From: JAKFDK01 sp036676195
GTDB taxonomy: Bacteria; Bacillota; Sulfobacillia; Symbiobacteriales; ZC4RG38
Reading direction: 5' to 3'
Length of the DNA stretch: 40,154 nt
Assembly: GCA_036676195.1 (NCBI GenBank)
Contig: JAKFDK010000034.1
Coordinates: 1-40,154, forward strand
A program made the translations under genes and the position numbers. Shown here piece by piece: positions 9,062 through 17,567 of this stretch. Position 1 is the first letter of the stretch. Each line of letters begins with the position of its first letter. A model generated the notes under the pieces. The model was not told the DNA's origin. It did no database searches and worked only from the letters and a program-made list of their open reading frames with translations.

Positions 9062-10330
9062 TTAAAACAGCGTGCTCTGCTGCCTGGGCCGGGTTGTTGC
9101 CTGGGGCGACTGATCCGCCTGCCCCTGACCCTGCCCGGCGGCGTAGGCCCCTACCACCTGGGCCGCCGGCGGCAGCAGGAAACAGCGGTCCAGGGGATCA
9201 GGGCCGCGCAGATAACCCATCAGACGCATCTGCTGCAACACCCGATCCCACAGTTCGTCGAACCCGACTTCGCCCAGCTCGGCCCCCCAGTTGCGGCGGT
9301 ACCGGTGATACAGGTCAAACAGCAGGTCCCGCAGCGCCCCACCAGTGACGGGTACCGCGCCATCGGCATCTGGCTGCAGCCTTCCGGCCTGAACCAGGCT
9401 GCGCACTGCCGCCGCCAGCAGCAGAATCGGGTGATACAGGTATTTGATGTGCCGCTCCACCCCGGCCTCTCCGGGGTCCGGTATCAGGTCCAGGAGCACG
9501 CCGCCGGCCTGGCGGGCCGTGGTGGTGCGCCAGATGCGGGCAAAGTCGGACCCTGCTTCCAGTTCCCAGCCCAGCGCCTGCTCCAGGTCGGCCGCCAGCC
9601 GCTCGCCGGCGGCCTGCAGGGCAGCAAACGCCTCCGGGTCGTCCCCACACCAGAGCATCGGACCCAGCAGCAGGGCACGCCAGGCCCGGGCCAGCGGGGG
9701 CGCCGACTCGCCGGTGGGGGGCAGGGTGCGCTGGCCGGATTCGGCCGCGGTCAGCCGGTCCAGACCGGCCAGGTCGAAGTTGGCCAGCAGCCGGGGGGCA
9801 CTGTCGGCAAACTCGTAAATCACGTCCGCCGGTTCTCCGGCCATGTCCTGGCCACTGGCCCAGCGGTCGGCGTCCCCGTCCCGGTGGTTCAGCACGCCCA
9901 GTTCAACCAGCAATTGCAGGGCCCGCACCAGCCCCTCCCGGTGGGGGTGCTCGCCCAGCGAGAACCGGCCGCCGGCCACCCGGGTAATCTCGGCGGCCAG
10001 TTCGGAAAGAATGAACCAGTCCTGTGTGCCGGCCGAGCGGGTTTCAGCAAACCAGAGCGCCCAGCAGAGGCAGGCATAGTCCATGGGCGTGCGCAGGCGC
10101 GGCAGTCCCCGGCCGGGCAGGGCCTGACCAGGCAACCGTTCGAGCCGGTAAAAGCCGGGGCCGGTGAGCAGCCGCCACTGTGGCCGTTCCAGCAGCCAGC
10201 CGCGCAGGTAAGCCTCATGCAGATAGATGCGGCGGTAGGCGTCGGGCTGGTCCGCCCGGCTGATCAGAATGCGGTCCAGCAGGTCATGCAGCGCCATGCG
10301 CCGCTCTTCCAGGGCCGTGCCGTTAGCCAT
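9062..10330 (-). CDS. jetB: Wadjet type II component JetB (TIGR02678/DUF2398)
   Basis: A 422-residue protein of the TIGR02678 family, corresponding to the KITE-type subunit (winged-helix domains) that binds the JetA kleisin in Wadjet. Family-like segments are LHDLLDRILISRADQPDAYRR near the N-terminus, then WLLERPQWRLL and MDYACLCWALWFAE. The C-terminal tail is Gln-rich and low in complexity. The reading frame stays open 28 codons upstream, but the ATG at 10330 is preferred: GGGGAGG lies about 8 bases before it, and the resulting MANGTALEERRMALHD start fits the family. The gene then overlaps the end of jetA by 8 bases. No promoter is visible between jetA and jetB, so they are one operon. Confidence 0.9.
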   Translation of the reverse strand: MANGTALEERRMALHDLLDRILISRADQPDAYRRIYLHEAYLRGWLLERPQWRLLTGPGFYRLERLPGQALPGRGLPRLRTPMDYACLCWALWFAETRSAGTQDWFILSELAAEITRVAGGRFSLGEHPHREGLVRALQLLVELGVLNHRDGDADRWASGQDMAGEPADVIYEFADSAPRLLANFDLAGLDRLTAAESGQRTLPPTGESAPPLARAWRALLLGPMLWCGDDPEAFAALQAAGERLAADLEQALGWELEAGSDFARIWRTTTARQAGGVLLDLIPDPGEAGVERHIKYLYHPILLLAAAVRSLVQAGRLQPDADGAVPVTGGALRDLLFDLYHRYRRNWGAELGEVGFDELWDRVLQQMRLMGYLRGPDPLDRCFLLPPAAQVVGAYAAGQGQGQADQSPQATTRPRQQSTLF

Positions 10331-11819
10331 GGACCCGCCTCCCCCGGTGCAGGCGCAGCCGGTAGCGTGGCAGCAGCAACTGCCCGTCCGGCGCCAGCAC
10401 CTGCCCCAGTTCATGTTCAGCCGGCAACTCCACGGTGACCTGCCAGTCTCGAAAGCCCACGCTGGCCTGGCCGTTATGGGACAGGGCGCGGTAGATCAGC
10501 CGCAGCAGTTGCTGGCGCTGCACCGGAGACGGGACCTGCAGTCTGGCCAGGTCCAACACATCGTCCGGCGGGAACAGGGCGGCCAGCGCCAGAGCGGCCT
10601 GTTCGCGGGTGCCGGATTCGGCCAGCATCCGCTGCATTTGCTCCGCCGTGCGATCCGGGGTGCTGTCTGGGTGCAGGCGCTGCCGGGAACCCCGCCGGAT
10701 CACCTGCAGGGCAACGGCCATTGGCGGCTGCTGCCAGGCCGAGCCCTCGGCGGCTTCGGGCGCCTGGCCCTTCCAGTGCAGGGGCAGGGTGGCACCAAAG
10801 GCAACCTGGGCCAGCCGCTCGGCCTCTTCCCGGCTGGTCTGCCCGGCGAAGCGCTCCGCCAGGTCCAGCAGTGTCTGCTCCCGGACGGTGCCGCCCAGGT
10901 GCTGCTCGCTCAGGCGCCGGGCGTGGCGGGTGATGTCGGCCACCCAGCCCTGGGCCTGCTCCAGCATCACGTCCACATCGCCGCCTTCGGCAAAGTAGGC
11001 CACCAGTCCGGTCAGATCAGCCCGGGAGCGGTCAAGTTCGGCCGCCAGCAGGGGCAAGCTGCCGTCGGCCCGCACCTGCTGTGCGGCCACGTCCGCCACC
11101 TCGGCCAGCAGTTGCTCTGCCTGTAGACCCAACTGCTCCAGCAGGTGCCGGATGTATTCCCGGCGGTCAAACAACCGCCGCACATATTCGGACAGGTAGC
11201 GGGTGATCAGGTCCCGGTATTCCCGGAAGCGCAGGTAGTCCATGCTCTCCCGAGGCCGGTGCCGGGGCAGGTCACTCAGGTAGTCCTCCGCCCCGCGGGC
11301 GAACTCATCAAAGGCGCGCAGAACCGCATGCCAGAGGCTGTGGGTGCGCTGCCGGCTCTGGGGCGCTGTTTGGCCCAGCCCCTGCCTGACCCATTGCACC
11401 AGTTCGACCAGCCGCTGCGCCAGTTGTTCCAGGGCGGCCGGATTCATGGTGCTGGCGGCTGCGTGTTCTTCTTCCAGCCTGACCCGCAAGTCCTCCAGCC
11501 GCAGGGCGATGCGCTCGGCCTGGTAGGTCCGGGGGCGCTGGCGCAACTCCATCAGGTTGGCCGGCTTGCTTTGCTCGGGCAGGGCCCGGATCAGTTGCCA
11601 TTTCTCCAACTGGTCCAGTTGCCGCCGGCAGGCGGGGTCATCGTACTGGGGAAACACCCGCTGAACATAAGCCAGGACCTCGTCAGACCGCACGTAATGA
11701 TGATGGGCGCGGTGCTGTTCATAGAAGTGGCGCATGATCAGCCGGTACTGCGGCCCGTCGGCATGGCCGATCAGGTAATTGGCCTGGGGCATCTCATGCA
11801 GGACGCTCGGGTCTGACAA
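10323..11819 (-). CDS. jetA: Wadjet type II component JetA (TIGR02677/DUF2397), kleisin-like
   Basis: A 498-residue TIGR02677 protein, the kleisin-like subunit that would bridge the JetC heads and hold JetB. Family-like blocks are NYLIGHADGPQYRLIMRHFY near the N-terminus, HHHYVRSDEVLAYVQ (a winged-helix segment), a long helical middle with RQRTHSLWHAVLRAFDEFA, and a C-terminal domain ending in VTVELPAEHELGQVLAPDGQ. A TTG start at 11819 is chosen because GGAGGTG sits 5 bases before it and the translation immediately becomes family-like (MSDPSVLHEMPQANYL). The open frame continues 54 codons further upstream, but that stretch has no family character and no ribosome site. It is the first gene of jetABCD; a possible promoter and a 10-bp-phased repeat array lie upstream. 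Confidence 0.9.
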   Translation of the reverse strand: MSDPSVLHEMPQANYLIGHADGPQYRLIMRHFYEQHRAHHHYVRSDEVLAYVQRVFPQYDDPACRRQLDQLEKWQLIRALPEQSKPANLMELRQRPRTYQAERIALRLEDLRVRLEEEHAAASTMNPAALEQLAQRLVELVQWVRQGLGQTAPQSRQRTHSLWHAVLRAFDEFARGAEDYLSDLPRHRPRESMDYLRFREYRDLITRYLSEYVRRLFDRREYIRHLLEQLGLQAEQLLAEVADVAAQQVRADGSLPLLAAELDRSRADLTGLVAYFAEGGDVDVMLEQAQGWVADITRHARRLSEQHLGGTVREQTLLDLAERFAGQTSREEAERLAQVAFGATLPLHWKGQAPEAAEGSAWQQPPMAVALQVIRRGSRQRLHPDSTPDRTAEQMQRMLAESGTREQAALALAALFPPDDVLDLARLQVPSPVQRQQLLRLIYRALSHNGQASVGFRDWQVTVELPAEHELGQVLAPDGQLLLPRYRLRLHRGRRVHG

Positions 11820-11963
11820 GGAGACACCTCCGGGGTTCCGTCGTCTGTGTGGCTGGCGCGGCGGAACAGGGGTGTTGTTGATTTCGCCGGTTGCCTGGCA
11901 TGATCCTTGCGGGTCCAGATCATTCCGCTTGTTCAGGATCAGGTATTCCCTGACCAGGCACTT

Positions 11964-11992
11964 TCTATAACTGGCCTGCATGTGCTGGGTTC
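11964..11992 (-). promoter_or_regulatory. Candidate jetA promoter
   Basis: On the minus strand TATAGA (11964-11969) is preceded by 17 bases and a weak -35 (gaaccc, 11987-11992). The poor -35 would fit an activated promoter, and the phased TTAAT array starts directly upstream at 12001. It predicts a leader of about 140 bases before the TTG start. Confidence 0.35.
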
Positions 11993-12000
11993 ACATGCGT

Positions 12001-12100
12001 ATTTATATGCATTAATGGACATTAATATGCATTTATGGGGGTTAATATGCATTAATGGGTCTTAATAGAGGCAGTATGAGTCTTAACAGGTCTTAATCGG
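12001..12100. repeat. 10-bp-phased TTAAT repeat array upstream of jetA
   Basis: The sequence lines up as ten decamers, each beginning with one base followed by TTAAT or a close variant. Pentamers start at 12002 (tttat), 12012, 12022 (ttaat), 12032 (tttat), 12042, 12052, 12062 (ttaat), 12082 (ttaac) and 12092 (ttaat); the unit at 12072 is missing. The first six decamers also pair into three 20-bp units sharing atgcatt. This A/T-rich block stands out against GC-rich surroundings. The exact 10-bp spacing puts every copy on one face of the helix, which fits either a cooperative binding array or intrinsically curved DNA. It ends about 8 bp upstream of the putative jetA -35. Confidence 0.8.
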
Positions 12101-12173
12101 CAGGATATGGGGGCGTTCAAGCGGTTGCTCGCCCCCTATTGTGCCTTCAAGGCCGGTAAGTCGGCGAAAACGC

Positions 12174-12205
12174 GGGGCACCGCGCCAAGCCTGGCGCGGC
12201 GCCCC
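12174..12205. repeat. Strong hairpin, 14-position stem
   Basis: ggggcaccgcgcca (12174-12187) pairs with tggcgcggcgcccc (12192-12205) around a 4-base loop, with a single mismatch (a/c). There is no T-run in either direction, although cgttttcg follows on the minus strand. It could be a bidirectional transcription barrier or a dispersed palindromic repeat. Confidence 0.6.
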
Positions 12206-12290
12206 ACTCTTCGTTAATGCCTTGGACCAATCCTCAATCCAGCCCGTACGTGCTCAGAAAATGAGACCTGCGCCGGCGGCAGATATAGAA

Positions 12291-12660
12291 CTATATGGGG
12301 TCGACCATGGCGTAGCGGCGCAGCATTTTGCGGGTGCGTTGCTCCTCGTCCACCCGGCTCACCTCCCAGCCTCCACGGTACCAGGGGGGCTGGCAGTGCG
12401 CCTTTGCATCTTCTGTGTGGCTTTACATGCCAGGGCTCCCAGCGAGCCGTGGCAAGACAACCCAGCAGAAGCCGAGACAGGTCGCCGGCCACTGGGTGGG
12501 CAGCGGGATGGCGCCGATACGCTGGTGCACGGCTGGAGCCGCCGGGCCCGCCAGCGTGGCCGCTCGGCGTCAGGTTGGCCGCCCGCTCAACCCACCGCCA
12601 GACGCCACCCTCAGGTTGTTCAGGGAATCTGAGAAAAACGCTTCCATTCGGCATTAATGC
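12291..12660 (-). pseudogene. Decayed coding remnant, unrecognised
   Basis: On the minus strand two frames look protein-like in succession. The first, upstream part includes PNGSVFLRFPEQPEGG, WRWVERAANLTPSG and ARWEPWHVKPH. About 12425 the sense moves to another frame: WYRGGWEVSRVDEEQRTRK, then MLRRYAMVDPI and a TAG at 12291. The second frame has a TAA just before it, so a frameshift near 12410-12425 would be needed to join them. Residue choice in the second part (charged helix-like, no low-complexity runs) is more like real protein than the surrounding antisense frames. No family is recognised. It may be the end of a transposase or recombinase-type gene, but that is a guess. Confidence 0.3.
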
Positions 12661-12679
12661 GGGCCGTAACACCTATCAA

Positions 12680-12706
12680 GGGACACTTCGCCTGTCGGAG
12701 TATCCC
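12680..12706 (-). terminator. Possible terminator of the FtsX/PKS-like operon
   Basis: gggacacttcg (12680-12690) pairs with cggagtatccc (12696-12706), an 11-position stem with one G-U pair and one mismatch around a 5-base loop. On the minus strand it lies 16 bases after the FtsX stop and is followed by ttgat, so the T-tract is weak. Confidence 0.45.
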
Positions 12707-12721
12707 CGGACTGCCCAGGCC

Positions 12722-15265
12722 CTATTCGTACTGAAGCGCTTCTGTAACCTTCAGCTCGCTGGCCTTCCGGGCCGGGTAATACCCGCTGATGAAGGCGCAG
12801 ACAATCATGACGGCCACCAAACTCAGTACCGGGAACCATGTTGCCACCAGCGAAAGCACAAAACCACTTGTATGCTTGACCATAAACAGCAGTGTCGCGT
12901 TGACTCCATACCCCGCCCCAATGCCGATGACGGTCCCCGTCATACTGATCAGGAACGCTTCTAGCAGGAACATAAGCCTCACCTGGCGCCGCAAGGTTCC
13001 GATCGCTCTGAGAATGCCGATCTGCCGGGTCCGCTCCAGTACCGCCACCACCAGGGTGTTGATGATGCCCAGGAGCGAGACAATCAACGCAACAGCCTCC
13101 AGGGCGTAGGTGCTGGACCATAACGCATCCAACTGCCTGTTCCAGCGACCGCGGGCTTCGGAGTTGGTCTGGATCAGGATGCCGTATTTCTCGCCGACCT
13201 TCGCCCGAATCTCCCTGGCAGCCTCGTTGGCCCGACTGGCGTCATCCAAGACCACACCGAACATGGTGCTCAGTTCATCGCCCCAGTACTTGCGGTAGGT
13301 CTCCTGATCCATAATGACGCTCCCCTCGGCCGAGGAGACATCGAGCACTGTAGCGGCAACACGGAAGCCCTTCGTACCGCGTGGCGTATTCAGGGTCAAA
13401 GTGTCCCCTACCCAGAGCTTATGAACCTGCGCCAGGTTATCAGACACAAGAATTGCGTCGGAGGCCACCAGTCTGTCGAGAGCCGCTTTGCCTTCTCCCT
13501 GGAGGAAGTGAAACGACAGGTAGGGCCGCCCCGCTTTCAGGTCCACGCCGATCAACGCCCAGGTCTGACCGCGTTCTTCCACATACTTGGTGGTCCGGCC
13601 AAAGACCGTTTTGACGCCCTCGATTCGTTCCAGTTCCTGCTTCAACTCACCGCTCATGCCAGTAAGATTCGTGCCAACAACCTGCTGGGTTGCCATGACC
13701 GACAGGTCACCGGCAAACACGCTGTTGATCCACTCGCCGGTCGCCTCCCGGACGCTGCCGATCACCCCGCTCAGGCCGATGACGAGTGCGACACAGATGA
13801 TGACCGCCGAGACGGTGATCGCTGTCCGGACCGGCTGCTGCGCCATGTTGTCGCACGCCATCACTCCTGCGGTGCGGAAGACGCGTCCCAGTATAGGCCG
13901 TATCAGCGTTGTCACCAACACGATGGCATACGGGGTCAGCATGGCAATCCCGAACAGCATTGCATTAACACCGACCGTCCCCACCTCGATCCGCAGGGTG
14001 TGTGTCTGGGCGTACATCAGTCCGGCGTACACGGCAAAGGAGACGACCGAAGCAGCAGCCATTCGCCCGGCAACCTTCTGCCAGCCCCCGGGAGCCGAGT
14101 CTCTGCGGAGAGCCGTCAGAGGAGATATCCCTGCTGCCTCGCTGGCGGGAACATATGCCGAAACCAAGGATACCACCATGCCGGACACAACGCCCAGGCC
14201 TAGCGTCAGCGGCTCCAGCACAAAGGTGGAGAGACCGATACCGGAGTATGTCTGTGCCAGGTTTTTCGTAACCAACACGAGTAGCATTTTGCCCAGTGCG
14301 GCGCCCAAGACAGTGCCAAGGACGCTACCGACCGAGCCCACCACCGTCACCTCCAATAGGAAGAGACTGCGCACCTCATTCTTCCGCACCCCGAGGGCAC
14401 GCAACACACCTATCTGGTGTCGGCGTTGGGCCACATTGACGGCCATGGTGTTATAAACCAGGAAGAGCCCGATGAACATGCCAATAGCGCTGACGGCATA
14501 GAGGATCTGCTGGAAACTCTTCACCAACGCCTGCGTCTGGTTCCCCCGCTCGCTCGGCCGCTGTAGTTGAGCCCCTTCGGGTAACCGGGCGGCGATCTGT
14601 TCTCTCAGTGCCTGAAGATCAAGCGTTTCGGCTGCAGCGATATCAAACCGGGTGACATTCCCCTTGGTACCGGCCAGTTCCTGAGCCTTGCGCCAATCCA
14701 GTAGCATGAGATGGCCACCATTAGCCATGGCGGGGCCTTCATCTGCCAACACGCCACCCACCTTGAACGACAAGGTTCCCGCCGGGGACAGCAGCTTTAC
14801 GGCGTCCCCTGGATCAAGCCCGAGGCGCCGAGCCATCGCTTCCCCGATCAGCACCTGTTCATCTCCAACGATCAGCCAGTTCCCCCGGGACACCTTGTAA
14901 CTTCGGAAGGAGCGCTCTCGCTCCGGGTCGACGCCCATGAGGAGAATCAGCGTGGACCGGTCCTCCGCCATAGGAGCCATTCCCTGTACTACTGGTGTGA
15001 CACCGGCGACACCGCTTACTCCCTCCAACGTCTGGCCTAACCCCTCTTCCAGTTGGCCGTCGCCCTTGGCCGTTACCTGGTATACCGCTTTACCGGCCAG
15101 GTCATCAATACTGGAACGAAACGAAGCGGCCAGGCTCCGATTGACCAGGTCGACCGATACCAACATGGCCACACCCAATGCAATGCCGACTACGGTCAGT
15201 GAGGTACGCAGTCGGTTCATCCGGAGGTAAGGCAAGTTGACCCGGCGCAGTAGTTCGGTCAACAA
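12722..15265 (-). CDS. ABC transporter permease with two FtsX-type domains
   Basis: An 847-residue membrane protein of the FtsX/MacB/LolC superfamily (DUF214), with the domain present twice. An N-terminal membrane helix (about 20-40) is followed by an extracytoplasmic region. Three helices follow (about 260-375, including QILYAVSAIGMFIGLFLVYN and the PASEAAGISPLTALRRD coupling region), then a second copy with helices at about 415-475 and 485-510 and the last three at about 735-840, ending PARKASELKVTEALQYE. Such double-FtsX permeases form mechanotransmission or lipid/peptide export pumps with a LolD-type ATPase, which is the next gene upstream (stop 15269, 3 bp away). The start is a TTG with AAGGAGG 8 bases upstream, inside the end of the ATPase gene. 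It is the last gene of the five-gene operon with the KS-KS-DH protein, so it may export that product. Confidence 0.9.
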   Translation of the reverse strand: MLTELLRRVNLPYLRMNRLRTSLTVVGIALGVAMLVSVDLVNRSLAASFRSSIDDLAGKAVYQVTAKGDGQLEEGLGQTLEGVSGVAGVTPVVQGMAPMAEDRSTLILLMGVDPERERSFRSYKVSRGNWLIVGDEQVLIGEAMARRLGLDPGDAVKLLSPAGTLSFKVGGVLADEGPAMANGGHLMLLDWRKAQELAGTKGNVTRFDIAAAETLDLQALREQIAARLPEGAQLQRPSERGNQTQALVKSFQQILYAVSAIGMFIGLFLVYNTMAVNVAQRRHQIGVLRALGVRKNEVRSLFLLEVTVVGSVGSVLGTVLGAALGKMLLVLVTKNLAQTYSGIGLSTFVLEPLTLGLGVVSGMVVSLVSAYVPASEAAGISPLTALRRDSAPGGWQKVAGRMAAASVVSFAVYAGLMYAQTHTLRIEVGTVGVNAMLFGIAMLTPYAIVLVTTLIRPILGRVFRTAGVMACDNMAQQPVRTAITVSAVIICVALVIGLSGVIGSVREATGEWINSVFAGDLSVMATQQVVGTNLTGMSGELKQELERIEGVKTVFGRTTKYVEERGQTWALIGVDLKAGRPYLSFHFLQGEGKAALDRLVASDAILVSDNLAQVHKLWVGDTLTLNTPRGTKGFRVAATVLDVSSAEGSVIMDQETYRKYWGDELSTMFGVVLDDASRANEAAREIRAKVGEKYGILIQTNSEARGRWNRQLDALWSSTYALEAVALIVSLLGIINTLVVAVLERTRQIGILRAIGTLRRQVRLMFLLEAFLISMTGTVIGIGAGYGVNATLLFMVKHTSGFVLSLVATWFPVLSLVAVMIVCAFISGYYPARKASELKVTEALQYE

Positions 15266-15268
15266 GGC

Positions 15269-15961
15269 TTAACCCTCCTTCTGATCGGGTGTTTCATTCA
15301 CAGAAATGCAACCGTCGATCATCGTCAGAATCCGGTCGCTCACCTCAGCCACGCGCGGATCATGAGAAACCACTAGTACTGTCCGTCCCTGCTCCTTCGC
15401 CAAGTGTCGCAAAAGCGCCATGATATCGCGGCTAGTCCGAGAATCCAGATTACCGGTCGGTTCGTCGCCGAGCAAAATGGGGGGGTCAGCCGCTAGAGCC
15501 CGCGCGAGTGCCACCCGCTGCATCTGGCCGCCGGACATTTGCGTGGGCTTGTGCTCCAGCCGCTGCCCCAGTTCGACCAACTGAAGGAGGCTCCGAGCCT
15601 GGGCCTGTGCTTCCTTATTAGCCACCCCGTTGAGGATCAGGGGCAAGGCGACATTCTCAACGGCAGTGAGAGAAGGCAAGAGATTGAAAAACTGAAAAAT
15701 GAAACCAATATACTTACGACGCAGCAAAGTAAGGTGATCATCGGTGAGATCTCGGGTCCGCTGCCCGTTGACCCGCACTTCGCCACTGGTCGGCAGGTCC
15801 AGACAGCCAATCAACTGAAGCAGCGTACTCTTGCCGGACCCACTTGGCCCCATAATGGCGACAAACTCCCCCCGATTCACGGCGCAAGAAACGGCATTGA
15901 CAGCACGTAACTCCTGGTCGCCCTGGTTATACACCTTCGTAACATCTATGCACTCGATCAC
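15269..15961 (-). CDS. ABC transporter ATP-binding protein (LolD/MacB type)
   Basis: A 230-residue ABC ATPase of the lipoprotein/macrolide exporter type. It shows Walker A GPSGSGKST, the Q-loop IFQFFNLLPSLT, the signature MSGGQMQRVALARAL, Walker B PILLGDEPTGNLD and the switch His in VLVVSHDP, all intact. A GTG at 15970 is also in frame, but AGGAAGAGGTG ends only two bases or fewer before it; the GTG at 15961 gives proper spacing and the usual MIECIDVTKVY start. It is coupled to the FtsX permease downstream and lies 40 bp after the FAD oxidoreductase gene. The pair forms the exporter half of the biosynthetic operon. Confidence 0.93.
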   Translation of the reverse strand: MIECIDVTKVYNQGDQELRAVNAVSCAVNRGEFVAIMGPSGSGKSTLLQLIGCLDLPTSGEVRVNGQRTRDLTDDHLTLLRRKYIGFIFQFFNLLPSLTAVENVALPLILNGVANKEAQAQARSLLQLVELGQRLEHKPTQMSGGQMQRVALARALAADPPILLGDEPTGNLDSRTSRDIMALLRHLAKEQGRTVLVVSHDPRVAEVSDRILTMIDGCISVNETPDQKEG

Positions 15962-16001
15962 GCGGGTCACCTCTTCCTAAAGAATATAACCTTTCAACGT
16001 G

Positions 16002-17567
16002 TCAAGTACGACTGGAGCGCGCAAATAGAACGGTGCGGCGCAGGTCGCGATCCAGAATCAGCCCAGCCGCCATGACGCCGCTGGCCATACACGCAGGCAC
16101 ACCAGGGCCCAGCGTGGTACTGGCCCCTACCGTGTAAAGTCCCTTGATTGGTCCTTCGGGACCCGGTCGCTGCGGGGGCATCTGCGAACGGGCCAATGAG
16201 AGCCCAAGGTAGTTTCCGTCGGTGGCAAGGGAATACCGAACGGCGGTCACGGGTGTCCCACCTTCCGACCAACGAATATGTTCAGATAATCCTGGAATCA
16301 ACTTGTTTACCTCCTGCAGGTAGCAGGAATCCACTTCTGCTTTGGTGCGCCGGTAGTCCCCACCACGCCGGCCGTTCGGCTCCACGTGCCACCGGTTGCG
16401 GAAATTGTAGGGCGCAGGGGCAAACACCTGCAGGACAGCCTCACCTTCTGGAGCATACGCTTGAAAGGGGTCCTTGGCGGTCTGCGATGTGACGGCAAAG
16501 TAATCACGAGGCCGGAACTCACCATTGCGTAGTGCCAGAATGTGACCGTCCAAATCATAGGTGTTGAGAACATAGTGGTTACTGCACCCAAGTTGCGGCC
16601 GAACATCTAAATCAGTAGCCATTGACAGGAGGTAGAACGAGGGACTGAACTGCCAGTTCTGAGCCTTCCGGATAAAGCGCTGCGGCAGGTGCTCTGGGCC
16701 CACCAGTCCCAGGAAGGTCCGCTTGATGTCCGCATTTGAGATCACCACCGGGGCTGTGATCTCCTCACCCGATTCAAGCAGAACACCCCTCGCCCGCCCT
16801 GCCTTTACCAGAATGCGCTCTACCAGGGTGCTCGTCCAAACTGCACCCCCTCCCTCTGTAATCGAACGCACCGCCGCCCGAGACAGTGCGTCGCCACCAC
16901 CCCGCGGATAGTGGTTCGCCTGATGGAAATTCATCTCAACCAGCGCATGCAGAACAGCCGATACCTCATTCGACGGTAGACACAGGTGAACATGCGCCCA
17001 GTAATGGAGAATCGTCTGCAGTTTAGGGTCTGCCACAAAGGTCGTGATTAGATCTCGCTGCGTCTTCAACGCCCATTTGGAAAGCGTGGGCATACGAAAC
17101 GGGGCAGCAAGCAGGGCACTGAGAGCCGTATTCCTTTCAAGGAACCAAACCGCCTCCCGATAAATCGCCCGGATCACACGAAAGTACCGAGCCAGATTGT
17201 CCCGCTCATGAGGGAAGAGGTCCTGCAGCCGTGCCTCATATTCATCTGCATTCAGGGGCACCCGCACCGTTGCGTCCGGAAGATGGACGACATCAAAGCC
17301 GTCGGGATCCATGGGAATCAAAGGAATCGCTGCCGTCAACCCAACGTGGTCGATAATCCGTCGCATCATGCTGCCGGGTCCCGAATCGCCAATAATATGG
17401 ACGCCAATGTCAAAGCGGTATGCGCCTTTGCGCCGGTACATATGACTGAAGCCGCCTGGCACCGAGTCTTGTTCGAGTACCAGCACCTTCTTGCCATAAT
17501 GAGTCAGGTAGACCCCGCACGTCAGACCCCCTAGTCCTGATCCTACAATGAGCGCATCCCAGTTCAC
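16002..17567 (-). CDS. FAD-dependent oxidoreductase, CrtISO/RetSat/phytoene desaturase-like
   Basis: A 521-residue flavoenzyme of the phytoene desaturase superfamily. The N-terminal Rossmann motif is DALIVGSGLGGLTCGVYLTHYGKKVLVLEQ-like (split here: DALIVGSGLGGL then GKKVLVLEQ, residues 4-30), followed by PGGFSHMYRRKGAYRFDIGVH. The C-terminal FAD contact is IKGLYTVGASTTLGPGVPACMASG-like (GLYTVGAST then PGVPACMASG). The middle, with VHLPDATVRVPLNADEYEAR and LFPHERDNLARYF, is closer to carotenoid isomerase (CrtISO) and retinol saturase than to CrtI itself. Such enzymes reduce, desaturate or isomerise long conjugated chains. The start is a GTG behind AGGAGGG and overlaps the stop of the membrane protein gene (GTGA). 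The frame is open 65 codons further upstream, but inside that gene. The substrate is unknown; the neighbouring KS-DH protein suggests a polyene or unsaturated acyl chain. Confidence 0.85.
   Translation of the reverse strand: MNWDALIVGSGLGGLTCGVYLTHYGKKVLVLEQDSVPGGFSHMYRRKGAYRFDIGVHIIGDSGPGSMMRRIIDHVGLTAAIPLIPMDPDGFDVVHLPDATVRVPLNADEYEARLQDLFPHERDNLARYFRVIRAIYREAVWFLERNTALSALLAAPFRMPTLSKWALKTQRDLITTFVADPKLQTILHYWAHVHLCLPSNEVSAVLHALVEMNFHQANHYPRGGGDALSRAAVRSITEGGGAVWTSTLVERILVKAGRARGVLLESGEEITAPVVISNADIKRTFLGLVGPEHLPQRFIRKAQNWQFSPSFYLLSMATDLDVRPQLGCSNHYVLNTYDLDGHILALRNGEFRPRDYFAVTSQTAKDPFQAYAPEGEAVLQVFAPAPYNFRNRWHVEPNGRRGGDYRRTKAEVDSCYLQEVNKLIPGLSEHIRWSEGGTPVTAVRYSLATDGNYLGLSLARSQMPPQRPGPEGPIKGLYTVGASTTLGPGVPACMASGVMAAGLILDRDLRRTVLFARSSRT

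Larger units (their letters stand above)
12101..12721. other. Non-coding region between jetA control region and FtsX gene
   Basis: About 620 bases without an intact gene. It holds a strong hairpin (12174-12205), a frameshifted coding remnant on the minus strand (12291-12660) and a hairpin just beyond the FtsX stop (12680-12706). Between them nothing further is seen. Open frames on both strands across this stretch have no ribosome sites and no recognisable protein. Confidence 0.5.

Noticed and set aside
11820..11981. 54-codon N-terminal extension of jetA
   Set aside because: Lacks family character and includes the possible -10 region; the TTG at 11819 has a good ribosome site.
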